Positions 53,590 through 64,000 of a stretch of DNA of 64,000 bases are shown here, in pieces. Each line of letters starts with the position of its first letter. Position 1 is the first letter of the stretch. Source of the DNA: Deinococcus sonorensis KR-87 (GTDB lineage Bacteria > Deinococcota > Deinococci > Deinococcales > Deinococcaceae); assembly GCF_040256395.1 (NCBI RefSeq), contig NZ_CP158299.1, positions 1,951,501 to 2,015,500 of the forward strand. Direction: 5' to 3'. The notes beneath the pieces are model-generated. The model was not told the DNA's origin. It worked only from the letters and a program-made list of their open reading frames with translations, and made no database searches. A program made the translations under genes and the position numbers.

Positions 53590-55815
53590 TTACGCGCGGC
53601 TGAGGCTGGCGAACTTGACCAGCAGTTTCTTGGTGCCGGCCGACGCAAAGTGGACCGTCACCTCCTGCCGGTCGCCCACACCCGCCACCGCCAGCACCTG
53701 TCCAGCCCCGAACTTGGGGTGCGTGACCTGTTCGCCGCCCCGGTAGGCCAGCTCGCCGGTCAGCGGACTGGTGTTCTTGACCGCGCTGGGCGCAGTGGGC
53801 CGCGCCGGAACGGTCGGGCGGTAGTCGCGCCAGGTCTTCTGGCGGTACTCCTGGGCCTGACCGTACTGGTCCACCGTGTCGAAGCCGCCCTGAATCTCTT
53901 CCAGGAAACGCGAGTCCTCGGAGGAGTTGGTCTTGCCGTACTGCATGCGGTTCTGGGCCGCCGTCAGGAACAGCCGTTCCATCGCGCGGGTGATGCCGAC
54001 ATAGAACAGCCGCCGCTCCTCCTCGATGCCGCCCGGTTCCACCAGCGAGTTCTTGCTGGGCAGCAGCCCCTCCTCGGCGCCCACGATGAACACCGCCGGG
54101 AACTCCAGCCCCTTGGCGTTGTGCAGCGTCATCAGCGTCACGCTGTCCTCCGGCACGTTCTTGTTTTCCTGCTTGGCGCGCATGTCGTCCACGCTGGACA
54201 GCAGCGCCGCGTCGTCCAGGAAGTCCTGGATGGTGCCGCCCTCGTGCTCCTGGGACCACTCCTCGGCGGCGTTTACCAGTTCCTCCAGGTTCTCCAGCCG
54301 CACCGCGCCCTCCTGCCCCTCCTGGCGCAGCAGGTCCACGTAGCCGCTCGACTCGATGGCGTAGCGCAGGAAGCCGCCCGGTGAGTAGACGTCGGCGGCC
54401 TCCGCGAACGCCTGCATCAGCCGCGCAAACTCCACCGGCTTGCTGCCGCCCCGGTCCAGAATCTCCTCGCCGTGGGCGCAGGCGGCCAGCAGGCTGGTGC
54501 GGTTGATCTGCGCCCACTCGGCAAGTTTCGCCAGCGCCGTGTCCCCGATGCCGCGTTTGGGCCGCCCGATGATGCGCCGCAGCGCCACGTCGTCCGAAGG
54601 GTTGATGCTCAGACGGGCATACGACAGGATGTCGCGGATCTCGCGGCGGTCGTAGAAGCCCACGCCGCCCACGATCTTGGCCGGAATGCTGCCCCGCCGC
54701 AGGCTCTCCTCGATCACGCGCGACTGGGCGTTGGTACGGTACAGGATGGCGATCTCCGAGAACTTGCGGCCCTCGTGGTGCAGCCGCGTGACCCATTCGG
54801 CCACGAAGTCGCCCTCGCCGCGGTGGTCGTTGGCCCGGTGGAACATCACCGGGTGGCCGTCCTCCTTGACCGGTTTGAGGGTCTTCTCCAGCCGCTCGGT
54901 GTTGTTCTCGATCAGCTGGTTGGCCAGCCCCAGCACCCGCGCCGAGCTGCGGTAGTTGTGCTCCAGGCGGTACACGCGCGCGTCCGGGTAGTCCTTCTGG
55001 AAGTCCAGGATGTTCTGGATGTCGGCGCCGCGGAACTTGTAGATGCTCTGGTCCGGGTCGCCCACCACCAGCAGGTTGCGGTCGCGGCTGGCCAGCAGCC
55101 GGGTCAGCTCGTACTGGGCCTTGTTGGTGTCCTGGTACTCGTCCACGTGAATGAACACGGCCCGGTCCTGCACCCGCTCCAGCACGCCCGGCACCTCCTG
55201 AAACAGCCGCACCGTCTCGGTGATCAGGTCACCGAAGTCGATGGCGTTCTGGGCCTTCTTGCGCGCCTCATAGCGGCGGTACACCTCGGCCGCCGCTTCC
55301 TTCGGGACGCCGGAGATGTAGCGCTCGGCCTGCCGCTCCAGTTCACCGGGGCTCAGCAGGTTGCTCTTGGCCCGGTCCAGAATGCTGCGCAGCACGCGCG
55401 GGTTGGTGTCGGGGCCGATGCCCGGCACGGTGCCCATTACCTCCTTGAGCACGTCCAGCTGATCGTCGTCGTCGTAGATCACGAAGCCGCGCCTCAGGCC
55501 GATGTACTCCCCGTAGGCGCGAAGAATCCGCACGCCCGCCGAGTGGAAGGTGCTGATCCACAGCCGGTCGGCGCCCTGAATCAGGTGGCTGGCCCGCTCG
55601 CGCATCTCGGCGGCGGCCTTGTTGGTGAAGGTCACGGCCAGGATCTGGCCCGGGTCCACGCCGTAGTGCTGGATCAGGTGGGCGATGCGGTAGATCAGGG
55701 TGCGGGTCTTGCCGCTGCCGGCCCCCGCGATCACCAGCGCCGGGCCGCGAAAGTGGTCGGCGGCCTCCGCCTGATTGGGGTTGAGTTGAGAGAGGAGATC
55801 ACTGCCGGAAGTCAC
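53590..55815 (-). CDS. uvrD: ATP-dependent 3'-5' DNA helicase UvrD/PcrA type
   Basis: A 741-residue superfamily-1A helicase for excision repair, replication restart and RecA displacement. Motifs in order: Q motif LNPNQAEAAD, Walker A IAGAGSGKTRTL (residues 29-40), FTNKAAAEMRER, DEAD-like HVDEYQDTN, GDPDQSIYKFRGAD, NYRSSARV, TLHNAKGLEFPAVF and RRLFYVGITRAMERL. The C-terminal 90 residues hold a Tudor-like polymerase-binding segment (HPKFGAGQVLAVAG). The GTG start at 55815 is 6 nt after TAGAAT (minus strand, 55822-55827), so it is leaderless. Confidence 0.96.
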   Translation of the reverse strand: MTSGSDLLSQLNPNQAEAADHFRGPALVIAGAGSGKTRTLIYRIAHLIQHYGVDPGQILAVTFTNKAAAEMRERASHLIQGADRLWISTFHSAGVRILRAYGEYIGLRRGFVIYDDDDQLDVLKEVMGTVPGIGPDTNPRVLRSILDRAKSNLLSPGELERQAERYISGVPKEAAAEVYRRYEARKKAQNAIDFGDLITETVRLFQEVPGVLERVQDRAVFIHVDEYQDTNKAQYELTRLLASRDRNLLVVGDPDQSIYKFRGADIQNILDFQKDYPDARVYRLEHNYRSSARVLGLANQLIENNTERLEKTLKPVKEDGHPVMFHRANDHRGEGDFVAEWVTRLHHEGRKFSEIAILYRTNAQSRVIEESLRRGSIPAKIVGGVGFYDRREIRDILSYARLSINPSDDVALRRIIGRPKRGIGDTALAKLAEWAQINRTSLLAACAHGEEILDRGGSKPVEFARLMQAFAEAADVYSPGGFLRYAIESSGYVDLLRQEGQEGAVRLENLEELVNAAEEWSQEHEGGTIQDFLDDAALLSSVDDMRAKQENKNVPEDSVTLMTLHNAKGLEFPAVFIVGAEEGLLPSKNSLVEPGGIEEERRLFYVGITRAMERLFLTAAQNRMQYGKTNSSEDSRFLEEIQGGFDTVDQYGQAQEYRQKTWRDYRPTVPARPTAPSAVKNTSPLTGELAYRGGEQVTHPKFGAGQVLAVAGVGDRQEVTVHFASAGTKKLLVKFASLSRA

Positions 55816-55878
55816 TGAGGCATTCTAGCGCGGCGGCGGTATGTTTTTGGCGTAACGGCACATGCGCCACACGCAAGT

Positions 55879-55906
55879 GGCCACCTCCAGCAGTCTGGAG
55901 GTGGCC
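55879..55906 (-). terminator. Hairpin downstream of the LEA-like gene
   Basis: A perfect 12-bp stem GGCCACCTCCAG / CTGGAGGTGGCC with a CAGT loop (55879-55906), 21 bp after the LEA-like stop. No T run follows on the minus strand (ACTTGCG), so it may act as an mRNA 3' stabiliser or a weak terminator. Confidence 0.5.
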
Positions 55907-55927
55907 GCCCGACGAAGAGTGCGGCGC

Positions 55928-56593
55928 TCAGGCCTTGGGCTTGTCCGGTCCCTGTGCGGGCTTGGACGCCGCGTCGGTGGACTTGCCCGGGGTGGCGGTC
56001 TCCTTGGCTTTGTCCTTCGCCTGCCCCAGCTGTGCCTGGGCCGCGGCTCCGGCCTCCTTGGCCTTTGCCTGGGCGGCGGACTCCACCTGCTGGCCCTCTG
56101 CCTTCGCCTCACCGGCCACCTGCCTGGCCGCCCCCTGAGCCTCCTTGGCCTTGTCCTTGGCGGCGTCCAGCTGCGGCTGGACCGCGTCCTTCACCTGCGC
56201 GCCCTGGTCCTTGGCGCTGTCCGCCGCGTCCTTCGCGGCGTCGCCCGCCTTGTCGGCGGCGCCGGCCACCGCCGTCTTCACGTCGTCCGCCGCGCCCTTG
56301 GCGGCCTCCACCGCGCTGCCCACGCCATCCTTGGCGGCCTCGCGCACCTCGCCGGCCTTGTCGGCCAGCACGGCGCCGGCGTCGCGTGCAGCGTCACGGG
56401 TCTTCTGCCAGCTGTCCGAGGCGGTGTCGGCCACCGTGCGCGCGGCGTCCGTGACCCCCAGCTCCTCCAGCTTGCGGTTCAGCAGCGCCCGGTTCTGCTC
56501 GCGGCTGAAGTAGTACACCGCCGCGCCGATGATGGTGCCCAGCAACAGGAAACGCTTGACTGGAAAGCGGTGCTCGGGTTCAGGTTCAAACAT
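55928..56593 (-). CDS. LEA-like / YtxH-like Ala-Lys-rich repeat protein
   Basis: A 221-residue protein with one N-terminal helix (about 13-29, RFLLLGTIIGAAVYYF), then about 170 residues of low-complexity Ala, Lys, Asp, Glu and Gln in loose 11-residue periods (such as AAKDAADSAKD, AAKDKAKEAQG, QAKDKAKETA). This is the composition of group-3 late-embryogenesis-abundant proteins, which are disordered in water and form helices on drying. Deinococcus species have several linked to desiccation tolerance. The helix would tether it to the membrane. TACGCT (minus strand, 56600-56605) ends 6 nt before the ATG. The desiccation role is inference. Confidence 0.75.
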   Translation of the reverse strand: MFEPEPEHRFPVKRFLLLGTIIGAAVYYFSREQNRALLNRKLEELGVTDAARTVADTASDSWQKTRDAARDAGAVLADKAGEVREAAKDGVGSAVEAAKGAADDVKTAVAGAADKAGDAAKDAADSAKDQGAQVKDAVQPQLDAAKDKAKEAQGAARQVAGEAKAEGQQVESAAQAKAKEAGAAAQAQLGQAKDKAKETATPGKSTDAASKPAQGPDKPKA

Positions 56594-56649
56594 CCTTTCA
56601 GCGTAGACACGCCGTTCTCATGTGGGGTGAGCAGGGCTTTAGGTCTGTT

Positions 56650-57006
56650 TCAGTCTCCTGCCGGCAGCAGGCCCAGCCGCCGGGCCAGCGCCTCCGAAAT
56701 GATCCACTCGCCGTCGTGCTCAATGTGCATCAGCACGCAGCCGCGCTCAAGATAGAAGTCGCGGATCAGGGCCCAGGCGCTGTCCTCGTCGGCGGCTTCC
56801 ATCTCCAGGTCCTCCAGCGTGCCCCACACGTCGCCGTCAATGTCCTCGCTGTTCAAGGCCTCGGCGTGGCCACTGAAGATGTAGGCGTCCACCTTCTCAT
56901 CGAGCGGATACTCCACACCCGGCTCGCGCCGCTCCAGGCGGTCGTCACGTTCGTACAGGCCGGCCAGAAACGCCTGCCACTGCTGCTCACTCAGATGCAC
57001 GTCCAT
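56650..57006 (-). CDS. Acidic hypothetical protein
   Basis: A 118-residue soluble, strongly acidic protein (DLEMEAADEDSAWALIRDFY) with no family I recognise. TAGACT on the minus strand (57013-57018) ends 6 nt before the ATG at 57006, and the divergent DUF1517 gene has its own TAGACT 37 bp away, so both are leaderless genes fired from one 61-bp region. It precedes the LEA-like gene on the same strand by 56 bp. Confidence 0.65.
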   Translation of the reverse strand: MDVHLSEQQWQAFLAGLYERDDRLERREPGVEYPLDEKVDAYIFSGHAEALNSEDIDGDVWGTLEDLEMEAADEDSAWALIRDFYLERGCVLMHIEHDGEWIISEALARRLGLLPAGD

Positions 57007-57067
57007 ACCGGCAGTCTAGAGCGCGGGCCGGGAACCATCGCGCCCCGCACACCATAGACTGGGCCAT

Positions 57068-58045
<978 letters not shown>

Positions 58046-58050
58046 CGTGG

Positions 58051-58095
58051 GGCGGCCCGGACTGTACCTTCCCTGACGGCCCCGCCCGGGCCGCC
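58051..58095 (+). terminator. Possible terminator after the DUF1517 gene
   Basis: GGCGGCCCGG (58051-58060) pairs perfectly with CCGGGCCGCC (58086-58095) over a 25-nt loop. There is no T tract. The hairpin ends 3 nt before the -10 box of the lycopene cyclase gene. Confidence 0.4.
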
Positions 58096-58110
58096 TGCTA
58101 GTCTTCCGGC

Positions 58111-59298
58111 GTGTCCACCCCCCGCTACGACGACATCATCCTGGGCGGCGGCGCGGCCGGGCTGAGCCTGCTGTACCACCTGCGCCGGGCGGGGCTGGGC
58201 GAGCGCCGGGTGCTGCTGATTGACCGGGGTGACGGTGCCGGGCTGGAGCGCACCTGGTGTTACTGGGAACGTGGCGACGGTCCGTACGAGGCCGCGCTCA
58301 GCCGCACCTGGTCGCACGTCTGGCTCAACGACGAGCAGCAGCTGCGCCGGCTGGACATCCGGCCCTACCGCTACAAGCTGCTGGAAGGCGGCGCCTTCGG
58401 GGCGTGGCTGGCGCCGTGGCTGGACCACCAGCCGCACCTGACCCGGCTGAGCGGAGAGGTTCAGCGGGTCGAGACCGTGCCGGGCGGCGTGTGCGTGTGG
58501 GTAGACGGCCAGCCGCACCACGGGCGCTGGGCCTACAACTCGCTGGGCGGTGTGCCCGCTCCGCAGCCCGGCTACCATCATCTGCTGCAGCACTTCCGCG
58601 GCTGGGAAATCGAGACGCCGCATGCTGCCTTTGACGCCGGGGCCGCCACCTTCATGGATTTCCGGGTGCCGCAGGGGGGCCCCGGTGACCTGCGCTTCGT
58701 GTACGTGCTGCCCCGGGACAGCCGCCGGGCGCTGGTGGAGTACACCGCCTTCAGCCCGGAACTTCTGCCGGTGGCCGACTACGACGCTGGCATCCGGCAT
58801 CACCTGGACGCGGTGCTGGGCCTGTCCAGCTACACCGTGCACCGCACCGAGCAGGGCGTGATCCCCATGACCGACCAGCCGTTCCCGGTGCGGCGCGGCC
58901 GGATCATCCAGATCGGGACGGCAGGCGGCATGAGCAAGCCCTCCACCGGCTACACCTTCCAGCGCATTCAGCGGCACTCGCGTCAGCTGGCCGGGCAGCT
59001 GGCCCGCCGCGGTCACCCGCTGCTGCCGCCGGGCGGGTCCAGGCGGCACGCCTGGATGGACAGCGTGATGCTGCGGGCGCTGGCCACCGGACAGGAGGGA
59101 CCGGCCTTCTTCGGCAGCCTCTTTGACCGCAACCCGGCCGAGCGGGTGCTGCGCTTTTTGGACGAGTCGAGCCGCCTCTCCCAGGACTTGGCGCTGATGC
59201 TGACGGTAAATGTGCCGAGGTTCGTGCGGCTGGGCCTGGAGGTGACGTGGCGTGACCAGAAAGCGGCGCGGGAGAGCTCGCTCCCGCACCGCGTCTGA
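58111..59298 (+). CDS. Lycopene cyclase (CrtLm-like flavoprotein)
   Basis: A 395-residue enzyme that closes a beta-ring on lycopene or gamma-carotene during carotenoid synthesis. The FAD-binding motif [18 protein letters not shown] is at the N-terminus; [51 protein letters not shown] and [10 protein letters not shown] match the CrtY/CrtL family in order. In D. radiodurans the related enzyme makes the monocyclic ring of deinoxanthin. TAGTCT (58099-58104) ends 6 nt before the GTG, suggesting a leaderless mRNA. No other carotenoid gene is in the window. Confidence 0.9.
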   Translation: MSTPRYDDIILGGGAAGLSLLYHLRRAGLGERRVLLIDRGDGAGLERTWCYWERGDGPYEAALSRTWSHVWLNDEQQLRRLDIRPYRYKLLEGGAFGAWLAPWLDHQPHLTRLSGEVQRVETVPGGVCVWVDGQPHHGRWAYNSLGGVPAPQPGYHHLLQHFRGWEIETPHAAFDAGAATFMDFRVPQGGPGDLRFVYVLPRDSRRALVEYTAFSPELLPVADYDAGIRHHLDAVLGLSSYTVHRTEQGVIPMTDQPFPVRRGRIIQIGTAGGMSKPSTGYTFQRIQRHSRQLAGQLARRGHPLLPPGGSRRHAWMDSVMLRALATGQEGPAFFGSLFDRNPAERVLRFLDESSRLSQDLALMLTVNVPRFVRLGLEVTWRDQKAARESSLPHRV

Positions 59299-59307
59299 GC
59301 CCAGCCG

Positions 59308-59802
59308 TTACAGCTTGACGGTCTCGTTGGTGCCCATGTGGCCGGCCGGCTGCCCGGTCACGGCGGAGCGGGCCATCTTGTACATAGTGCGCACCCGGCC
59401 CTCGCTCTCCCAGTACTCGGCGCCGTCGGCCTCCACCTTGATCAGCTGGATGTTCGGGTCGTCGATGCCCTCCGGGAAGTAGGCCTTGTAGAAGTCGGTC
59501 CACAGCTCTTCCAGCTTGGCGCGGTCCTCGATCAGCTGACCGCGGCCACTCACGCTCACGTAGTTGTTCTTGGCGTCCGAGTAGCTCACGTTGACCTGCG
59601 GGCGGCTGCGGATGTCGCTGACCGTCTCGGTGTCCCGGCCGCCGATGAACCAGATGTCGCCGTCGAACTCGGCCTGCTGGGTGGTCATGGGCCGGGCACG
59701 CAGGCCGCTGTCGTCGGCCACGGTGGTCAGCATGGCAAATTTGATGTCCTTGATGATGGCCGCGATGTGCTGGATGTTCTCTTCGCGCGTCAGTTCACTC
59801 AT
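59308..59802 (-). CDS. Pyridoxamine 5'-phosphate oxidase-like (general stress protein 26 type)
   Basis: A 164-residue flavin-binding split-barrel protein. KFAMLTTVADDSGLRARPM, GDIWFIGGRDTETVSDI, VNVSYSDAKNNYVSVSG and LWTDFYKAYFPEGIDDP follow the Ydag/GSP26 pattern in order. Such proteins bind FMN or FAD and are induced by stress; their reaction is not well defined. The start is ATG 59802 (MSELTREEN); an upstream in-frame codon at 59850 adds 16 residues without similarity. It converges with the lycopene cyclase gene, 9 bp between stops. Confidence 0.85.
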   Translation of the reverse strand: MSELTREENIQHIAAIIKDIKFAMLTTVADDSGLRARPMTTQQAEFDGDIWFIGGRDTETVSDIRSRPQVNVSYSDAKNNYVSVSGRGQLIEDRAKLEELWTDFYKAYFPEGIDDPNIQLIKVEADGAEYWESEGRVRTMYKMARSAVTGQPAGHMGTNETVKL

Positions 59803-59905
59803 GGAGGCATCTGAGCACCGGCCGGGCCCACCTTCTGCGAGGCATCCCACCGGATAAAGGTCAGATGCAGGTCCGGTAACGGTCGTCTTCAGCCGGCGAG
59901 GCCGC

Positions 59906-61159
59906 TCACTTCAGGTTTTTCACCCGCTGCACCAGCACCACGCCCAGCAGAAAGAAGGCGGCCGCGATGCCGAACACCAGCGTGTACCCCAGGTTCGGCT
60001 GCAGCGCGTTGCCCCAGTCGAGCAGGCGGCCCTGCGGGGTCTGGGCCAGCTGCGGCGCCACGAAGGCCACGTGCCAGATGCCCATGTCGCGCCCGAAACT
60101 GCGGCGGCTGGGCATCGCGTCTGAGCCGAGCGCCCAGTCCACGCTGGTGAAGGCCCCGAAGCCCAGCCCGAACACCAGCGCCAGCAGCAGCACGCCTCCA
60201 AAGGGTGGTCCGAACAGCAGCAGGATGGCGGCAGCGGCCATCACGCTGCCGGCGAAGAAGATCACCGGCTTGCGGCCCAGCCGGTCCGAGAGCTGCCCGG
60301 CCAGCAGGGTGCTAGCCACCCCACCTACGATGATGGCGAGCAGCATCACGCTGCTGGCGGTCACGGCGTTGCCCAGGTTCAGCCCGAACAGCCGGAAGCG
60401 GCCGATCACGTCGTGCAGGTAGTACTGCAAAAACGGCTGCACGCTGTACTGACCCAGCGAGAACAGCGCCCGCGTCACGAACACCCAGAAGAAGGCGTTC
60501 TGGGCGAACAGCTGCAGCCAGCCGAGCCGGGGCGCGGTGTCGGCCGGCAGCTCCTGGCGCGGCGGCTCCGGCACCCGCAGAATGGTCACTAGGGCGCTGA
60601 GGCCCAGCACCACCGCCACCAGCACGAAGGCCAGCTCGCGCGGCACCACCGCCGTGCCCACCAGCGCGCCCACCACGCCGCCCAGCAGCTGGCCACTGAG
60701 CTGCAGCAGGCCCATCACGCCGCTGTAGCGCCCGCGCTGCGCCGGGGCCACGTACTCGGGAATCAGCGCGCTGTAGGGCGCGGTGGCGAAATTGTTGCCG
60801 AACTGCACCAGCAGGAAGCCCAGCAGGTACACGTTGAATCCGGCGCGCAGCCCGAAACCCATCACCAGCAGGCCCGCCACGTTGGCAGCCACGCCCCAGC
60901 GGATAAAGGTGATGCGCTTGCCCACACGGTCGCTGTAACTGCCCACCAGCGGCGGCAGCACCAGCGCCACCACCGCGCCCAGCCCGCTGAGCAGGCCCAG
61001 GTAGGTGCCCTTGTGCGCGCTGCCCACCAGCCGCTCGATGTCGGCTGGCATCAGGATCAGCAGCAGGAGCAGCCAGTGAAAGGCGCTGCCGAACCAGAAA
61101 CTGGAGAGCGCCCAGGGGCTGACGCGCGGCAGGGACGGCTGAATTGTGGGGGCGACCAT
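59906..61159 (-). CDS. MFS transporter (SLC45-like sugar transporter)
   Basis: A 417-residue membrane protein with 12 helices. The A-motif [13 protein letters not shown] lies between helices 2 and 3, and the second copy [15 protein letters not shown] between 8 and 9. [14 protein letters not shown] and [15 protein letters not shown] resemble the SLC45 and glycoside-pentoside branch, so a sugar is a possible substrate; this is inference. TATACT on the minus strand (61169-61174) ends 9 nt before the ATG, leaving at most a 2-nt leader. It is independent of cydAB, which ends 50 bp upstream. Confidence 0.85.
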   Translation of the reverse strand: MVAPTIQPSLPRVSPWALSSFWFGSAFHWLLLLLILMPADIERLVGSAHKGTYLGLLSGLGAVVALVLPPLVGSYSDRVGKRITFIRWGVAANVAGLLVMGFGLRAGFNVYLLGFLLVQFGNNFATAPYSALIPEYVAPAQRGRYSGVMGLLQLSGQLLGGVVGALVGTAVVPRELAFVLVAVVLGLSALVTILRVPEPPRQELPADTAPRLGWLQLFAQNAFFWVFVTRALFSLGQYSVQPFLQYYLHDVIGRFRLFGLNLGNAVTASSVMLLAIIVGGVASTLLAGQLSDRLGRKPVIFFAGSVMAAAAILLLFGPPFGGVLLLALVFGLGFGAFTSVDWALGSDAMPSRRSFGRDMGIWHVAFVAPQLAQTPQGRLLDWGNALQPNLGYTLVFGIAAAFFLLGVVLVQRVKNLK

Positions 61160-61209
61160 GTGAGCCCGAGTATACCGGGCCGCCGGTCAGCGGGCGGTGC
61201 GCGGCCGGC

Positions 61210-62238
61210 TCAGTAGCCTTCCTCCAGCCGCCCCGCGTCCACCCGTACCCGCTGCCGGAACACGTAATAGTTCCAGACCTGATACCCGATGATCAGCGGC
61301 AGGAAAATCACGCCCACGATGGTCATCAGCCGCAGGGTGTACGGCTGGCTGGCCGCGTTCTGCACCGTCAGGTCGAACTGCTGGCCCAGGGTGCTGGGCA
61401 GCACCCGTGGAAACAGCCCCAGGAACACGGTCAGGGTGGAGAAGGCCACCGTCAGGCCGCTGGCCAGGAACGCCAGCCCGTCCCACTTGCGGGTGAGCGC
61501 CACCCAAATGCTGCCGAGCGTGATGGCCGCCGCCACCGGAAACAGCCAGCTGGCCAGGCCGAAGTTCTGAAAGAGCCCCTCGCGCACGTAGCCCAGATAC
61601 ACAAAGGCCAGCGTGGCCACCGTGGCCAGGAAGCCCCAGAACAGGGCAGCCTGTCGGGCACGGGCGTGCAGTTCGTCGCCCTTGTGCAGCCGCAGCAGCA
61701 GGAAGGTCGCGCCGTGCAGCATGAACAGCAGCAGGGTGGCGGCTCCGCCCAGCAGCGAGAACAGGTCGAAATAGTCACGCAGGCTGCCCTGGAACTTGCC
61801 GGCCGTCCCGATCGGCAGGCCGCGCACCAGGTTGGCCATCACCACGCCCCAGAAGAACGCCGGAATCAGGCTGCCCACGAAGCTGGTCACGTCCCAGAAC
61901 ACCCGCCAGCCGGGCCGGTCAATCTGCGAGCGGAACTCGAAGGCCACGCCGCGCCCGATCAGGGCCAGCAGAATGAGCGCGAAGATCGGATAGATGCCGG
62001 TGAGCAGCGCCCCGTACCACAGCGGGAAGGTGGCGAAGATGGTCCCGGCGGCCAGGATCACCCACACCTCGTTGCCGTCCCAGAACGGACCGATGGTGCC
62101 GATCATGGCCTTGCGCTCGCGCTCGTTGCGGGCCAGCAGCGGGCGCAGCAGGTCCACGCCGAAGTCGAAGCCCTCCAGGAAAAAGTAGATGGTGAAGCTG
62201 ACCGCGATGATCCAGAACCACAGGTCCGCGAGCGTCAT
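61210..62238 (-). CDS. cydB: Cytochrome bd ubiquinol oxidase subunit II
   Basis: A 342-residue membrane subunit with eight to nine helices that stabilises Cyd[38 protein letters not shown] and [14 protein letters not shown] are family hallmarks in the first third. [20 protein letters not shown] closes the protein. The ATG overlaps the cydA stop by 4 bp. Confidence 0.96.
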   Translation of the reverse strand: MTLADLWFWIIAVSFTIYFFLEGFDFGVDLLRPLLARNERERKAMIGTIGPFWDGNEVWVILAAGTIFATFPLWYGALLTGIYPIFALILLALIGRGVAFEFRSQIDRPGWRVFWDVTSFVGSLIPAFFWGVVMANLVRGLPIGTAGKFQGSLRDYFDLFSLLGGAATLLLFMLHGATFLLLRLHKGDELHARARQAALFWGFLATVATLAFVYLGYVREGLFQNFGLASWLFPVAAAITLGSIWVALTRKWDGLAFLASGLTVAFSTLTVFLGLFPRVLPSTLGQQFDLTVQNAASQPYTLRLMTIVGVIFLPLIIGYQVWNYYVFRQRVRVDAGRLEEGY

Positions 62239-63764
62239 GCCTCACCGCCGTCGTAGCGGGGAGCCGGCAGGCCTTCGGCTTCCACGTCCGGCCGGTGCAG
62301 GCCGGCGGTGGCGGTGCGGGTCAGCAGGAACACGTCCAGTCCGATCAGCAGCAGGTACACGATCCAGAACGACACCAGGCTCACCAGCACCACGCCGGGG
62401 GCCAGCGGACTCACCGCGTTGGCGGTCAGCAGCTGTCCCTGCACGATCCACGGCTGGCGGCCCATCTCGGTGGTGATGAACCCGCTGAAGTTAGCAATAT
62501 GCGGAATCAGCGGCATGAACAGCAGGCCGGTCAGGTACAGCGGCGCGCCGGTCAGGCGCCCCTTGCGCCACAGCCACAGCCCCCACACCACCATGCCCAG
62601 CATCAGCAGGCCGCAGCCGACCATGATCCGGAAGGCCCAGTACACCGGCCAGACCGGCGGAATGTAGTTGCCGGGACCGTACTTGGCCTGGTACTCCTTC
62701 TGCAGGTCGTGCAGGCCGGTCACGCCACCGGTGGGGCGGTTGTAGGCCAGGATCGAGCCCACGTAGGGAATTTCCAGGTTGAACAGGTTGCGCCCCTCGC
62801 GGTTGCTGGGCAGCGCGATCAGACTCTCGGGCGTCTGGCCGGTGGTGGTGTCCCAGATGGCCTCGAAGGCCGCGAACTTCATCGGCTGGTCCCGCCGGGC
62901 ACTCTGGCCCTGCAGGTGGCCCACCGCGATCACCCCGAAGGTCCCGATGGCCGCGATGACCAGCCCCACCTTCATGGCCGCCAGGAAGTGGCCGCGCTCA
63001 CTGGCATGCTGCTGACGGCCCGCCTGATCGTCCCCGGCCTGACGCAGACCCTGGGCGTTGTGCTGCGGGCCCCGGGTGGTAAGCGGGGTCTGCTGCGGGC
63101 GCGGGGTGTGGGTACGCACCGTGCGCTCCCCGCGCCGCAGGTGGTAGGCACTCACGCCCAGCACGAAGAAGGCCGCGATGGTGAGCCCGGCGAACCAGAT
63201 GTGGAAGAACCACGACCAGCCCTTGGGGTTGGTCATGACGGCCCAGAAGCTGGTCATCAGCGCCTGTCCGTTCACCACCTCAAAGCCCACCGGGTGCTGC
63301 ATCCAGGCGTTGGCGATGATGATCCAGAAGGCGGAGATGGTGCTGCCGACCGCCACCAGCCAGATGCTGGCGAGGTTGGCCCACTTCGGCAGCCGGTCGC
63401 GGCCGAACCACCACAGCCCCAGGAAGGTGCTCTCCAGAAAGAAGGCCATCAGCACTTCCAGCGCCAGCGGCACCCCGAAGATGTTGCCCACGAAGTTGGA
63501 GAAGCCGGCCCAGTTCATGCCGAACTGGAACTCCTGCACGATGCCGGTCACGACGCCCACCGCGAAGTTGATCAGGAACAGGTGGCCGAAGAACTTGGTC
63601 AGGTCCTCGTACAGCTGGCTCTGCCGGGCGTAGGCCAGCGTCTGGAACACGGCGATGGTGATGGCCAGCCCCACCGTGAACGGCACGAAGAAGAAGTGGA
63701 AGATGTTGGTGGTGGCAAACTGGAAACGCGACAGATCAAGTGCGGTGAATCCCAGGGCATCCAT
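62235..63764 (-). CDS. cydA: Cytochrome bd ubiquinol oxidase subunit I
   Basis: A 509-residue subunit that reduces O2 to water with electrons from quinol and carries haems b558, b595 and d. The axial ligands are His23 (TNIFHFFF), His188 (WFFHIWFAG) and Met381 (FRIMVGCG); the acidic residues Glu103 and Glu111 line the proton path. The Q-loop is the short type. Residues about 213-258 are a hydrophilic Gln/Arg/His-rich insertion before the Q-loop. The ATG at 63764 has GGGAGG 4 nt upstream; an in-frame codon at 63803 lies before this site. Confidence 0.95.
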   Translation of the reverse strand: MDALGFTALDLSRFQFATTNIFHFFFVPFTVGLAITIAVFQTLAYARQSQLYEDLTKFFGHLFLINFAVGVVTGIVQEFQFGMNWAGFSNFVGNIFGVPLALEVLMAFFLESTFLGLWWFGRDRLPKWANLASIWLVAVGSTISAFWIIIANAWMQHPVGFEVVNGQALMTSFWAVMTNPKGWSWFFHIWFAGLTIAAFFVLGVSAYHLRRGERTVRTHTPRPQQTPLTTRGPQHNAQGLRQAGDDQAGRQQHASERGHFLAAMKVGLVIAAIGTFGVIAVGHLQGQSARRDQPMKFAAFEAIWDTTTGQTPESLIALPSNREGRNLFNLEIPYVGSILAYNRPTGGVTGLHDLQKEYQAKYGPGNYIPPVWPVYWAFRIMVGCGLLMLGMVVWGLWLWRKGRLTGAPLYLTGLLFMPLIPHIANFSGFITTEMGRQPWIVQGQLLTANAVSPLAPGVVLVSLVSFWIVYLLLIGLDVFLLTRTATAGLHRPDVEAEGLPAPRYDGGEA

Positions 63765-63852
63765 GAAACCTCCCGGCACCGTGCTCGGGTGCCCTGTGCC
63801 CATCTTGTCCTGAGGGCACAGGACGGATGACCTTCCGGTCCTGAGCGTCCGT

Positions 63853-64000
63853 TTAGAAGGAGGGCGCGGGCCACATTTCCGGCACCAGCCGGGCGTGCTG
63901 CAAGCGGTACACCCGGTTCACCAGCTGCAGCGGACGCGGCCGGTGCGTCACCAGCAGCAGGGTGCGCCCGCGCAGCTCCTCCGCGATCAGCTGCACGGCC
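63853..64000 (-). CDS. ABC exporter ATPase, 3' end (CydC-like)
   Basis: Only the last 48 codons are in the window. [20 protein letters not shown] is the H-switch region of an ABC exporter ATPase domain, and the gene stops 88 bp before cydA on the same strand. That position is typical of cydC, half of the cysteine/glutathione exporter needed to mature cytochrome bd. The short fragment does not prove the identity. Confidence 0.75.
   Translation of the reverse strand, partial: AVQLIAEELRGRTLLLVTHRPRPLQLVNRVYRLQHARLVPEMWPAPSF

Noticed and set aside
55816..55927. Radiation/desiccation response motif (RDRM palindrome) near uvrD
   Set aside because: I looked upstream of uvrD and recJ for the TTATGTCATTGACATAA-type palindrome and saw no acceptable match.

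Overview
The window is chromosomal DNA from a high-GC bacterium, almost certainly a Deinococcus. The reasons are the large extra domain in RpoC shared with Thermus, the fused SecDF, a CrtLm-like lycopene cyclase, a LEA-like Ala/Lys-rich protein, and at least 19 genes with a -10 box 5-9 nt before the start codon, the signature of leaderless mRNAs typical of Deinococcus. I see no rRNA, CRISPR array, insertion sequence or prophage, so this is mostly core genome; the species cannot be named from sequence alone.

Layout. 1-2725: end of a sugar ABC permease and a GH2 beta-mannosidase. 2740-11254: rpoB-rpoC with a strong promoter and a 240-nt leader. 11265-15217: hydroxyisobutyrate dehydrogenase-like oxidoreductase, then MATE exporter / BKACE-like protein / pyrF with 4-bp overlaps. 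15221-20704 (minus): Yip1-like membrane protein, CPBP protease, PepF, and a copper-delivery operon (PCuAC, Sco, CtaG) for cytochrome oxidase assembly. 20807-24909: small membrane protein, SIS-domain protein, tRNA-Arg(CCG), parvulin-type foldase, DUF4388 protein. 25006-27229: DeoR regulator, galT and a small protein. 27498-42381: complete 14-gene complex I operon nuoA-N, with a DinB-family gene between nuoD and nuoE. 42391-53549: frameshifted CHASE2-GGDEF gene, ABC-F ATPase, recJ, LapA-like protein, secDF, SpoU methyltransferase and Deinococcus-type hypotheticals. 53590-59298: uvrD, LEA-like protein, DUF1517 protein, lycopene cyclase. 59308-64000 (minus): PNPOx-like stress protein, MFS transporter, cydB, cydA and the 3' end of a cydC-like gene.

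Functionally the window is rich in respiration: NADH entry (nuo), copper delivery to haem-copper oxidase (PCuAC/Sco/CtaG), and an alternative bd oxidase (cydAB plus its ABC exporter). Genome maintenance (recJ, uvrD) and envelope export and folding (secDF, PPIase) fill much of the rest.

The main anomalies are indel-like. nuoG and the CHASE2-GGDEF gene each change frame, and both changes sit at the same 11-nt sequence GTGACGTCGGG. The rpoC frame runs through its own terminator. nuoA has no standard start codon at its Shine-Dalgarno distance. These may be assembly errors, but the shared motif deserves a check. The leaderless promoter pattern also moves the starts of the ABC-F and LapA-like genes.
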